Assembly (NCBI RefSeq): GCF_004118285.1
Contig: NZ_SDHY01000006.1
Location: forward strand, 1 to 64,000
Direction of reading: 5' to 3'
From: Aquirufa rosea
GTDB lineage: Bacteria > Bacteroidota > Bacteroidia > Cytophagales > Spirosomataceae
DNA length: 64,000 nt
Shown in pieces: positions 15,239-24,027 of this stretch. The first letter of the stretch is position 1, and every line of letters starts with the position of its first letter. The notes under the pieces are model-generated. The model was not told where the DNA came from. It did not search any database and worked only from the letters and a program-made list of their open reading frames with translations. A program made the position numbers and the translations under genes.

Positions 15239-16015
15239 CTATTTCTTATGCGAGAAAATCCAAGGTAATAATTCTGGCTCTTTGAAGGCATTGTCCCAAG
15301 AATTATGATTAACACCCGGATATTCCGTGTATATCGGCTGAGCACCTGCTTCCTTCAAAGCCGCGACTGCCTCACGCGAATGTTTTACCGGAACCACGGC
15401 ATCCACATCTCCATGGAAAACCCATAAAGGAAGTTTTTTGGCATATTTTTTCACAAAATGCAAATCCGCTCCGCCACAAATAGGTGCTGCAACGGCAAAT
15501 AATTTAGGATTACGTGAAATGGCTTCAAAGGTACCCATGCCTCCCATAGATAAGCCCATGATGTACAAACGTTTTTTGTCCGCCACCTTTTCTTTAACCA
15601 AAGTCTTCACTAAACTAACGGCTGCCGCCAAAGGCCAATTGGGCTCTTTAGGATATTCAAAAACAAAGGTCGTTGGTTTGGTATTGCGATCAATTTTAAC
15701 CGTCGACCAATAGGAATTTGCCGGACACTGCGGAAAAATAACAATCGCCTGATACTTGGCCTGAAAAGCAGGATCTACAAATAATTTAGACCCATGAGTC
15801 AACTGCTTTTCGTTATCATTTCCTCTTTCTCCAGCCCCATGCAAAAACAATAGCACAGGATATTTCTTACCCTTTACCATATTCTCAGGATACATGATTT
15901 GGTAAGGCAGGGATTGATCAGGTCCAAACTCCAAGACCTTCTTTTCAAATTTGGCTTGAGAAAAAGCAGTCAGGCTAAAACTCAAGGCGAACAAAACAAA
16001 TAATAGCTTTTTCAT
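15239..16015 (-). CDS. Secreted alpha/beta-hydrolase (carboxylesterase)
   Basis: A 258-residue esterase/dienelactone-hydrolase-type protein with signal peptide (1-20). The triad is visible: nucleophile Ser156 in GLSMGGMG, an Asp in FHGDVDAVVPV (about 203-205) and His237 in GVNHNSWD. The oxyanion region is FLHGAGERG. Homologues act on acetyl or feruloyl esters of plant polysaccharides or on general short-chain esters; the sequence alone does not tell which. It lies 6 nt downstream of the GH20 gene, hence probably co-expressed in glycan breakdown. Confidence 0.85.
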   Translation of the reverse strand: MKKLLFVLFALSFSLTAFSQAKFEKKVLEFGPDQSLPYQIMYPENMVKGKKYPVLLFLHGAGERGNDNEKQLTHGSKLFVDPAFQAKYQAIVIFPQCPANSYWSTVKIDRNTKPTTFVFEYPKEPNWPLAAAVSLVKTLVKEKVADKKRLYIMGLSMGGMGTFEAISRNPKLFAVAAPICGGADLHFVKKYAKKLPLWVFHGDVDAVVPVKHSREAVAALKEAGAQPIYTEYPGVNHNSWDNAFKEPELLPWIFSHKK

Positions 16016-16021
16016 ATTTGA

Positions 16022-17944
16022 CTATTTTTTAACACGTTTTTTCAAATCTTCGATGGATATAGACATCATTCGACCTACTTTTTCTTTTCCACGATAGGAA
16101 ATCATTCGCATCAATAGCGCATCTTTGGGTACGATGATTTTACCATGGGCAACTGGATAGAAATTGTCTGGATAAGAATAATCAAAGCTATAATGTACAG
16201 ATAATGGATTAACCTCGGTGCTTAATTCCACCCACAATTGACCTTGTTCATTCTTCCCTACTTGAATAATCGGATCATACATGCTTGGCGCATATTTTCT
16301 TTCTGCTTGATCAAAACGAGCAAAATGATGCTCCACACGACCTACAAAATTATCCCAATTTCTGTTTTCTTGTGGCGACCAAAGTGCTTCAGAAACCGCC
16401 CAAGCTCTTGGGAATAACATATATTGCAAGTGACGATACGTAAATAATTGCTCAGACCATAAATTGGCCTGTCCACCTTTTATCAATTTGGCATCTACAC
16501 CTTCAGGAACAGGATTAAAGGCATAGGAATCTTTCAATCGAACCGTTTCATAAACGGGAGGTTCAATAGCTGCATCCCCCTGCATCAAATCCACATATAC
16601 ATGGTTATTGGGGGTCATCACCACCTCATGTCCATCTTTAGCCGCCTGAACTCCACCTGCAATACCTCGCCATGACATCACCGCCGTATTTTTGGGAAGT
16701 CCACCGCCTTCTAAGATTTCATCCCAACCCATCATTTTTTTCCCTTTCGAGGTAATGATTTTTTCCAAACGACGAGTAAAATAGGCCTGAACCTCTTGAG
16801 GCGTTTTTAAATTTTCTTTTTGCATCAATGCCAAAATCTGAGGGTTCTTCTCCCAGTAATTTTTTGGGCATTCATCTCCCCCCATGTGAATGTATTCAAA
16901 AGGAAACATCTCGGCTACCTCAGCAAATACCTTATCTAGGAAGGTATACACCTTTTCATTGGCAGGACAAAGGGTATTATCTTGTAAAGCTACTGCATGT
17001 CCGTGAGACCAATCAATGAAAGGCTCACCCGAAATAACTTGGTAATTCACCGCCTCAGGTGTGCAGGAAAGTTCTGGATAAGAAGCAATAGCCGCCATAG
17101 AGTGACCTGGCACATCGATTTCTGGCATCACATTAACAAAACGATCTTTGGCATAGGCTACAATTTCCTGAATATCTTCCTTGGTAAAAAATCCACCTTG
17201 GGTACGAGGCTCATTGGGTTCCGGTTTAGAAAACTCGGTAAAGCGACCTATTTTAGGCACATTCCAAGCCCCTTTTTTGGTCAGGTTAGGGAATGACTTA
17301 ATTTCAACGCGCCAACCTTCATCATCCGTCAAATGGAAATGAAGAATATTGTATTTATAGGCCACCATTTCATCGATGAATTGCTTCACTTGCTCTTTAT
17401 TGAAGAAGTGTCTAGCCACGTCCAACATCAATCCACGCCAAGCAAAACGCGGATAATCCGTGATTTGGGCAAAAGGTATTTTCCAGGCTTGTTTAACCAC
17501 TGTTTGCTTAGCTTCAATTTCCTTAGGCATCAATTGCAATAAGCTTTGAATACCATAAAAAATACCTGAAGGTTGATTGGCCGTGATGACGATACCTTTA
17601 GCATTCACACGCAAGGTATAGCCTTCATTTCCCAAATTTGCCTGAGGCTGAGTATTTAACACTAATCTAATTTGAGCTAAATCTGCTTGAGAACTAGCAT
17701 CCCAAAGCATCTGTATTTTCCGCATGGCAGTGTTTTCCAAGCGATTGGATAGATTTTTAATAGCAACTTGCAAATTGGGAATTTTAGGTGCCGCAATGAC
17801 CACTCGAGAAGGTAAAGTATAAAAACCTTGAGGATACTCGGCCTTTACTGGAATGGGAATTAAAGGGGCTTGTTGGGCATCGGCCATGAAATGTATTCCT
17901 TGCAGTAACAAAACCGCCAACAATAGGACTCTTTTTTTCAACAT
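16022..17944 (-). CDS. Secreted beta-N-acetylhexosaminidase (GH20)
   Basis: Removes terminal GlcNAc/GalNAc from chito-oligomers or glycans by substrate-assisted catalysis. A 640-residue protein: signal peptide (1-24), the N-terminal GH20b domain (about 28-160) and the TIM barrel (about 165-540) with FHLTDDEGWR, MPEIDVPGH and the catalytic pair HMGGDE (Asp357-Glu358), WDEI, then a small C-terminal beta domain. The start was set at MLKKRVLLLAVLLL: the frame runs 21 codons further to 18007, but those lack signal-peptide character. The gap 17945-18168 upstream (224 bp) presumably holds the promoter; no convincing consensus was found there. Confidence 0.94.
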   Translation of the reverse strand: MLKKRVLLLAVLLLQGIHFMADAQQAPLIPIPVKAEYPQGFYTLPSRVVIAAPKIPNLQVAIKNLSNRLENTAMRKIQMLWDASSQADLAQIRLVLNTQPQANLGNEGYTLRVNAKGIVITANQPSGIFYGIQSLLQLMPKEIEAKQTVVKQAWKIPFAQITDYPRFAWRGLMLDVARHFFNKEQVKQFIDEMVAYKYNILHFHLTDDEGWRVEIKSFPNLTKKGAWNVPKIGRFTEFSKPEPNEPRTQGGFFTKEDIQEIVAYAKDRFVNVMPEIDVPGHSMAAIASYPELSCTPEAVNYQVISGEPFIDWSHGHAVALQDNTLCPANEKVYTFLDKVFAEVAEMFPFEYIHMGGDECPKNYWEKNPQILALMQKENLKTPQEVQAYFTRRLEKIITSKGKKMMGWDEILEGGGLPKNTAVMSWRGIAGGVQAAKDGHEVVMTPNNHVYVDLMQGDAAIEPPVYETVRLKDSYAFNPVPEGVDAKLIKGGQANLWSEQLFTYRHLQYMLFPRAWAVSEALWSPQENRNWDNFVGRVEHHFARFDQAERKYAPSMYDPIIQVGKNEQGQLWVELSTEVNPLSVHYSFDYSYPDNFYPVAHGKIIVPKDALLMRMISYRGKEKVGRMMSISIEDLKKRVKK

Positions 17945-18168
17945 GATATTAAATAGATTTGGATTTGGGTGTACAATTTTCGTTTTAAAGATGGTCATTA
18001 GGTTCATTCAAAAAGATTATTCACACCAAAGATTGGATTGACATTCCAGCATGAACAAATAAATTCAAAGCTAAAGCTAAATGAGATAAAAAACCAATTT
18101 TTTAGATTTGGCTAGTAGACTCAAATTTAGGTAGCAATTTTTTTATTGGATATCATCGTTTATGGGTA

Positions 18169-18870
18169 TTATCCGATAGAAAGTGAAGATTTAAAACCAT
18201 GGATTTGAATCACTTTCATGCGGACAAACATTTCCTCCGAATACCATTGGAATTGTCGGGTTTTCTTGATCATAGGAGCATGAGCTCTAGAACGGTAGGC
18301 GAAGACATCCAAGGCAGCCGTATTTTCCCATAAACTAAAGGTAGCTTGTTCCAAAATGGGCAGTTCCCCTACCCCTTTAGCGAAGATTAAACCTGCTTGT
18401 TTTTGTATGCCTCGACTGGAAGAAGGCACATTCATCCAAAATTTGAGTGCTTGGGAGCGTTTTATACTAGCACGTGTAATTACCGCGACAGGACCTTCCC
18501 ATGGGACGGCATTTTCAGCAAACTCAAAAGGCTGTTGGTGGTTCCAAGTTCCATGTCCTTTCCATGGTAGCGCATCCCAACCCTGAATAGAATCAGATAA
18601 TTCGATAAATCGTAACCACCTGGCATCTTGTTGAAAAAATTTTTGAGCATCCTCTTCCTTTTCCCAAAGTCCCAAAAAAGCATAGGTTTTCCAGTCTGGC
18701 CAAATAGAAAAACCATTTCCGCCGCCTGTTCCCAGATGCTTAGAGAAAATCAAACCAGTAGCTTTCCAAGGCTCCGATCGCAATTCTCCCATGAGGGCAA
18801 AAGCCTTAAATCTAGCGGCCAAGCCATTGAAATGAACAAAACGAACGGCGATAAACTGTTGGGCTGACAT
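18169..18870 (-). CDS. CrtA-like spheroidene monooxygenase family protein
   Basis: A 233-residue protein of two repeated DUF3291/CrtA-like ferredoxin-fold halves: GLIFSKHLGTGGGNGFSIWPDWKTYAFLGLWE in the first and GLIFAKGVGELPILEQATFSLWEN in the second. CrtA enzymes put a keto group on C2 of acyclic carotenoids; homologues occur in pigmented Bacteroidetes. No other crt gene lies nearby, so substrate is unknown and a haem or other ligand role is possible. It is followed upstream by a PhnB-like gene 5 nt away on the same strand. Confidence 0.75.
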   Translation of the reverse strand: MSAQQFIAVRFVHFNGLAARFKAFALMGELRSEPWKATGLIFSKHLGTGGGNGFSIWPDWKTYAFLGLWEKEEDAQKFFQQDARWLRFIELSDSIQGWDALPWKGHGTWNHQQPFEFAENAVPWEGPVAVITRASIKRSQALKFWMNVPSSSRGIQKQAGLIFAKGVGELPILEQATFSLWENTAALDVFAYRSRAHAPMIKKTRQFQWYSEEMFVRMKVIQIHGFKSSLSIG

Positions 18871-18875
18871 AAAAA

Positions 18876-19310
18876 TTATTGGACTTGGTAGCTAATCATC
18901 CAGTTGATCCCGAAGCGGTCCGTCATGGTACCATAAAAAGCCCCCCAATACATATCTTGAATAGGGGTGTTGATATTTGCTCCTTCCGACAAGCCATCAA
19001 AAATACGTTGGGCTTCTTCTCTGCTATCTGGATTTACGCAAATGTGCATATTATTCCCCTGGCTAAGCGAAAAGCCCAAATCAGCCGGTGCATCACTCGC
19101 CATGAGAATATGATTTCCCAATAATGGTAATTCAATGTGAAGAACTTGATCATTGACCGTTTCAGGCAATGGAGGCATATTAGGGTCAACTGGCATTTCA
19201 TGAAATCGCTGAATTCCACCAATAAACTCCGTCTTGAAAATCGACTGATAAAATAGAAAGGCCTCTTCTGCCGTTCCAGGAAAATTCACATAAGTACAAA
19301 CTCGAGGCAT
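18876..19310 (-). CDS. PhnB-like VOC/glyoxalase-fold protein
   Basis: A 144-residue VOC protein of the PhnB/3-demethylubiquinone-like subgroup: VCTYVNFPGTAEEAFLFYQSIF at the start, LGNHILMASDAP in the middle and WGAFYGTMTDRFGINWMISY at the end, covering both beta-alpha-beta3 halves. The biochemical function of this subgroup is unclear. It is the first gene of a two-gene unit with the CrtA-like gene. Confidence 0.85.
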   Translation of the reverse strand: MPRVCTYVNFPGTAEEAFLFYQSIFKTEFIGGIQRFHEMPVDPNMPPLPETVNDQVLHIELPLLGNHILMASDAPADLGFSLSQGNNMHICVNPDSREEAQRIFDGLSEGANINTPIQDMYWGAFYGTMTDRFGINWMISYQVQ

Positions 19311-19388
19311 GGTTGTAATTTAAGGATGGGAATTTACATAAAACGGGGATTGAAATGGCACAAAATTGTTGTGAATCCTAAAAATACC

Positions 19389-20753
19389 TTACTTCCCAAT
19401 ACAAAACTTCCCAAAAATATTCTTCAAAAGGTCATCGTTAGAAATGGCGCCAGTGATCTCGCCTAAATGATGTAAGGCATAGCGCAAATCTTGGGCAATT
19501 AAATCGCCCGTTAAATTAGATTTCAGGGCCGCTAGAACCTCTTCCAAAGTTTCTTGTGTTTGTTTTAGCTTTTCGTAATGACGTAAATTAGTCACCAGTG
19601 TACCTGTATTGGATACTTGGTGTAGCCCCACCAAGTCGATTAATTTTTGTTCAAATTCTTCTAATCCTTGTCCGAATTTGGCGGAAATAGCCACCGTAGG
19701 GAATCCTAAAGCTTCCCATGCACTGATGTTGGGCATGCTTTCGTCTACCTTATTCAATATCAACATCAATGGAATTTCCAGTTCAGCCATTTCCTTCAAA
19801 GTAGCTTGAAGGCTCTCAGGACTATCTTGATTCACATCCACCACATACAAAATCACCTGAGCTTTTTTTACCCAAGCCTGTGTTCTTTGTACTCCCTGCG
19901 CCTCAATAACATCCGTGGTATCCCGCAAACCTGCCGTATCCACTAGTCGGAAACGTATACCTCCCAATACCCACTCGTCTTCCAAACTATCTCGGGTAGT
20001 TCCCGCGATATCAGATACAATAGCCCTCTCCTCTTTCAATAAGGCATTCAATAAAGTAGACTTGCCCGCATTAGGCTTACCCACAATGACCGTCGCTACC
20101 CCGTTTTTAATGGCATTACCTGCCTTAAAACTAGCTACCAATGGTCTTAATTTATCCAATAACTTATTGACCAAATCCTCCAAATCTTGTCGGTCCGCAA
20201 ACTCCACATCCTCCTCTCCAAAATCTAATTCTAACTCGATCAAGGAGGCAAAATGTATCAATTCTTCTCGTAATGCGGCCAATTCTTTGGAAAATCCTCC
20301 TCGCAATTGATGCAAAGCAGCATTACTAGCCGCCTCCGAATCTGCCGCTATGACGTCTGCCACGGCTTCGGCTTGGGCCAAATCAAAGGCTCCATTTAAA
20401 AAAGCTCGCTGAGTGAACTCACCTGGCCTAGCTAAGCGAGCCCCTTTCTCCACAAATAATTGAATAATACTCTCTTGAATATAAGGCGAACCATGACATG
20501 AGATTTCAATCACATCTTCTTTGGTGTAAGATTTGGGCGCCTTGTATAAACTCACTACTACCTCATCATATACCCTTCCAGCAGATTCTATCCGCCCATA
20601 ATGCAGGGTATGTGGGGCCTGTTGACTTAAATCTTTCGTAGGGAATACCTCATTCACCCAAGCTATAGCCTGATCACCCGACAGTCGAATAACCCCAATA
20701 GCTCCTACCCCCAAGGGAGTAGCCAAGGCAATGATCGTATCCTTAAAATCCAT
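19389..20753 (-). CDS. mnmE: tRNA U34 modification GTPase MnmE
   Basis: Acts with MnmG to install the aminomethyl or carboxymethylaminomethyl group on wobble U34. A 454-residue protein of the expected length: N-terminal folate-binding domain (1-120), a helical domain interrupted by the G domain with Walker A GKPNAGKST (225-233), DTAG and NKVD, and the invariant C-terminal CIGK (451-454). The start codon overlaps the stop of the SCP2 gene by one base (TAATG), so the two are translationally coupled. MnmA, which thiolates the same U34, is encoded at 36347. Confidence 0.97.
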   Translation of the reverse strand: MDFKDTIIALATPLGVGAIGVIRLSGDQAIAWVNEVFPTKDLSQQAPHTLHYGRIESAGRVYDEVVVSLYKAPKSYTKEDVIEISCHGSPYIQESIIQLFVEKGARLARPGEFTQRAFLNGAFDLAQAEAVADVIAADSEAASNAALHQLRGGFSKELAALREELIHFASLIELELDFGEEDVEFADRQDLEDLVNKLLDKLRPLVASFKAGNAIKNGVATVIVGKPNAGKSTLLNALLKEERAIVSDIAGTTRDSLEDEWVLGGIRFRLVDTAGLRDTTDVIEAQGVQRTQAWVKKAQVILYVVDVNQDSPESLQATLKEMAELEIPLMLILNKVDESMPNISAWEALGFPTVAISAKFGQGLEEFEQKLIDLVGLHQVSNTGTLVTNLRHYEKLKQTQETLEEVLAALKSNLTGDLIAQDLRYALHHLGEITGAISNDDLLKNIFGKFCIGK

Positions 20754-21037
20754 TATAGTAAGTTCTGCAATTTCATGGCTACCGACATATCTCCGGAAAT
20801 TTTAATCTTTCCAGTCATGACAGCCATCATGGGATTTAAATCTCCCGACATCACTTTGGCAAAATTTTCTACCGTAGCAGAAATGGTGCAGTCCGCATCC
20901 TCATTTTCATTCGTTACCGATCCATCATTTTTTACGACAATGATTCCTTCAGGAAAAGCAAATTTAAAAGATACGCCTAATCCTCCTTTTTGAGCTGCCA
21001 TGCTGGCAATACGGTCGTTGATGTCTTGAAATGTCAT
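20753..21037 (-). CDS. SCP2 sterol-carrier-like protein
   Basis: A 94-residue SCP2-fold protein: MTFQDINDRIASMAAQ, IIVVKNDGSVTNENEDADCTI, FAKVMSGDLNPMMAVMTGKIKISGDM. Single-domain SCP2 proteins bind hydrophobic ligands; the physiological ligand in bacteria is not known. The start at 21037 gives the family's length; an upstream extension to 21091 adds 18 residues without family counterpart. A weak -7-like TAATTTTA lies a few tens of bases upstream on the minus strand. It overlaps mnmE by 1 nt. Confidence 0.88.
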   Translation of the reverse strand: MTFQDINDRIASMAAQKGGLGVSFKFAFPEGIIVVKNDGSVTNENEDADCTISATVENFAKVMSGDLNPMMAVMTGKIKISGDMSVAMKLQNLL

Positions 21038-21103
21038 ATATTTAATTTGATTGTTGTATGAAAAAGTAAAATTACGTTTTTTTAGTTCCAAAGAAATGAA
21101 AAA

Positions 21104-24022
21104 CTACAGCTCTCGATGACAAATACCCTTGAAGTCGCAATATTGACAAGCTTCCAAATTATCCGTTTTTTCAAATGACTGAGTAGGATCGGCTAATCGC
21201 TTCACCCAGTGAGCGATTAATTTCTCTGATTCTTGTAAAAAATCGGCTAATGGCTGGTTTGCTCTAAACTCGATATTTTCCGTCAATACCTTGCCTGGTA
21301 AATTTCTAAACGAAATGATACCCGGTTGAATTTGAACCTGATTTGCATCAATGGATTGCAAATATTCCTTTCTTTCCTCCGGGATCTTTGAAAGCTCTTT
21401 GACTAATAAAAACTTATATAACCAGAGCTGAAATAGCTTTTCTTTCAAATTATCTGAGGATAATTCCGACATTAAGTCGAGCTCAATTTTCAGATCTTTA
21501 GACTCTACTTTTCCAGTTTTATAGTCGATGATGCGTATGATAGTTGCACCCACCCGGTCCATACGGTCGATCCTTCCTTTTATTTTCACCTTCCAGTTCT
21601 CCCCGTCCATTGGAATTTCTACCTGAGTATGAAGTGAACCCTCCACCTCCAACAGTTGGATAGGCTCTTTTTCCCAATTTTGTGAAACTTCTATATAGTT
21701 TTCCAATAATGTCTTAGCCACTTCTTTCAAGACATAATTGAATCCCTTATCCACTTCAAAAACACCTTTTTCTTTCTCAATTTCGAGAATTCCTTGCATC
21801 AAATACTGCTCCAACTCTTGCACTTGAAGCGACCAATCTACCTGATTTAGTTGACCAGAATGCTTTTCCAAAATTTCTTTGTCTAACAATTCCAATACCT
21901 TATGCACCCAGGTTCCAAATACATCCGCTCCCATATCCTCATCCGCCGATTTATCATCTCGCAAACCTAAAATTTGAGAAAAATAATACTTCATGGAACA
22001 TGTAACCAACATGGATATTGCCGAGGCCGACAAACCTCTATTCTCCAAGGTATCCTTGATTTTTTGTCGAATGGACTCCGTTTTTTCAATGCGAAAATCC
22101 AAAGCTTTGCCCTCCTTTTTATTATGACTAAATGTCAGCAAAGGTTCTTCCAAGATTAAATTAGGATTCTTTCTCGGCCAATCAAATTGAATTTGCTTGA
22201 TAAAGCGACTCATCTCCTTCACACTTGATTTCTCAGAGGGCAAGACATAACAAAGCACCACTTCCTTGGCTCTTTGGAGCAAACGATAAAAGTGGTAGGA
22301 AGTGACTGCATCTGCCTGGGTAAAAGTAGGAAGCTCAAAATGATTCAAATTGGCGATATCCGTTGGAATTAAACTTTCCCTTTTTCTGGTTCCAGGTAAA
22401 GAACCTTCATTCAAAGACAAAATGATTACACGATCAAAGTCCAAGGTACGGGTTTCCAACAAACCCATCACATGTAATGTTCTAGAGCTATGATCTGGCC
22501 CTTCAAAGGTCAGTTTTTGTTGTTGTAACAATTGCATCAACAACAGTTTACCACTCTTTAGTGAAATACTAGATTTGTCAGATAGAGCCTTTTCCAAAGT
22601 TTCACAGACATCAAATGCTTGTTGCAATGCCTGAGCTTCCTCATCCCATTCATTGTTGGGATAGGCTTGAATAATGAAATGGAGGAAACTTTTTATATGA
22701 GTTAAAATACCTAAAAATTCAGCCGATACATCCACCAGCACATGTTGTAAAACAGGTATTTTACTACTGCGAATGGCCTCAAATGAAATATACAATGCAT
22801 CCCCATCAAGCTTCGATTTATGCCAGTCAAAGAATTCTTGCGCTTGGTTTTTCGATCCATTCCGAAGATAAATTTGCATCAAAGGATGATTCCATAATTT
22901 TCGGAAATATGAGCTTGGCAACTTATCATTTTGGGATCGTTGAATCAAATCCCACCACAATTTCACCAGAGAAAAAACCTGAGTTTTCTTAATAGAAAAA
23001 CCCATGGTGATATTTAATCGCTCTTTAAACTCGCCTATGTATTGAGTCAATTGATCTAGTAAGGACTCATCTCCCAAAACCAAAGCTATTTGTTCATGCT
23101 CCCCATACGTTTGTGCCCATTCTCGAATTTTCTCCAAGGCAACATAGACCTGCGCCGAAGGATTGGATAAGCCAAGCAGCTGAACTTTTTTGGGATCCTC
23201 CAGCAAATGCTTTCCCATCCAAAGAAAAGAACCATCGGATAAATAGGAATTTGACTGGGGATTAGCATAGTGTTTTAACCAATTTCCAGCTCGATGGTAT
23301 CTATTTTTTATATAATACTCATCCGCATCCCAAAGAGTGGTAGCTAATCCCTCCTTGATTAAATGTCGAATCATTTGCTCCTCTCCTTTAGAAAGGGCAT
23401 TAAATCCAATAAAATAGACCTTTTTTAATTTCTTGGGTAGTGGGATACCCTTCTCCAAATTTTCCACAAGTTGACGATATGCCATACCTCGATACACGAC
23501 ACCCAGTGATTCCAACCTATTTTTTAAACGGAAATATACTTCCAACAAATGGTCATACAGCTGGAAATAGGCTTTGGTATTTTCGGTCAAAAATTTTTCT
23601 GGCTGATCCTCGCCATATTCCTCCCCCCAACGCTCCAAGGATTTAGCCTCAGAAAGAAAAGAAAACAATTGGACAGGATCAACCAGGTAAAGATCTAGCG
23701 TATCAAAATCCTTCAGCATGAGCTGTCCCCAGGATACAAAACGATCAAAATCAACTTTATCATTTACTTGTTGGAAAATGGCAAAAGCCTCCATCAACAA
23801 GGAAATGGGGTCAATCAATTCGGAATTTGTCATTTCCAGGGTAAATTCCTCAATGGTATATATTCTGGGAGAAATAAAGGGTTTATCGGCTAATTGAGCT
23901 AATTGTGTTTTAAGGTAGAGTGCAGACCTTTGAGAGGGCATGACCACCGCCACTTCTCGTAATTGTTCAAATCCATGTTGAGCAATCAGGTGTTCAGCAC
24001 TCTTCCTTAAAAATGATTTCAT
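21104..24022 (-). CDS. AddB-like PD-(D/E)XK nuclease
   Basis: A 972-residue protein resembling the B subunit of AddAB recombination nucleases. The N-terminal part looks like an inactivated helicase (VVMPSQRSALYLKTQLA), the middle retains ETRTLDFDRVIILSLNEGSLPG, and the C-terminal RecB-type nuclease has RIDRMDR and IIDYKTGK. The iron-sulfur staple is visible: one Cys in SMLVTCSMKYYF and Cys959, Cys962 and Cys968 in ACQYCDFKGICH. It would process double-strand DNA ends with an AddA partner, which is not in this window. The start was set at MKSFLRKS (24022), 5 nt after the GMC gene; the frame extends to a GTG at 24181 inside that gene, but the extra residues have no family match. Confidence 0.88.
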   Translation of the reverse strand: MKSFLRKSAEHLIAQHGFEQLREVAVVMPSQRSALYLKTQLAQLADKPFISPRIYTIEEFTLEMTNSELIDPISLLMEAFAIFQQVNDKVDFDRFVSWGQLMLKDFDTLDLYLVDPVQLFSFLSEAKSLERWGEEYGEDQPEKFLTENTKAYFQLYDHLLEVYFRLKNRLESLGVVYRGMAYRQLVENLEKGIPLPKKLKKVYFIGFNALSKGEEQMIRHLIKEGLATTLWDADEYYIKNRYHRAGNWLKHYANPQSNSYLSDGSFLWMGKHLLEDPKKVQLLGLSNPSAQVYVALEKIREWAQTYGEHEQIALVLGDESLLDQLTQYIGEFKERLNITMGFSIKKTQVFSLVKLWWDLIQRSQNDKLPSSYFRKLWNHPLMQIYLRNGSKNQAQEFFDWHKSKLDGDALYISFEAIRSSKIPVLQHVLVDVSAEFLGILTHIKSFLHFIIQAYPNNEWDEEAQALQQAFDVCETLEKALSDKSSISLKSGKLLLMQLLQQQKLTFEGPDHSSRTLHVMGLLETRTLDFDRVIILSLNEGSLPGTRKRESLIPTDIANLNHFELPTFTQADAVTSYHFYRLLQRAKEVVLCYVLPSEKSSVKEMSRFIKQIQFDWPRKNPNLILEEPLLTFSHNKKEGKALDFRIEKTESIRQKIKDTLENRGLSASAISMLVTCSMKYYFSQILGLRDDKSADEDMGADVFGTWVHKVLELLDKEILEKHSGQLNQVDWSLQVQELEQYLMQGILEIEKEKGVFEVDKGFNYVLKEVAKTLLENYIEVSQNWEKEPIQLLEVEGSLHTQVEIPMDGENWKVKIKGRIDRMDRVGATIIRIIDYKTGKVESKDLKIELDLMSELSSDNLKEKLFQLWLYKFLLVKELSKIPEERKEYLQSIDANQVQIQPGIISFRNLPGKVLTENIEFRANQPLADFLQESEKLIAHWVKRLADPTQSFEKTDNLEACQYCDFKGICHREL

Positions 24023-24027
24023 GCCGA

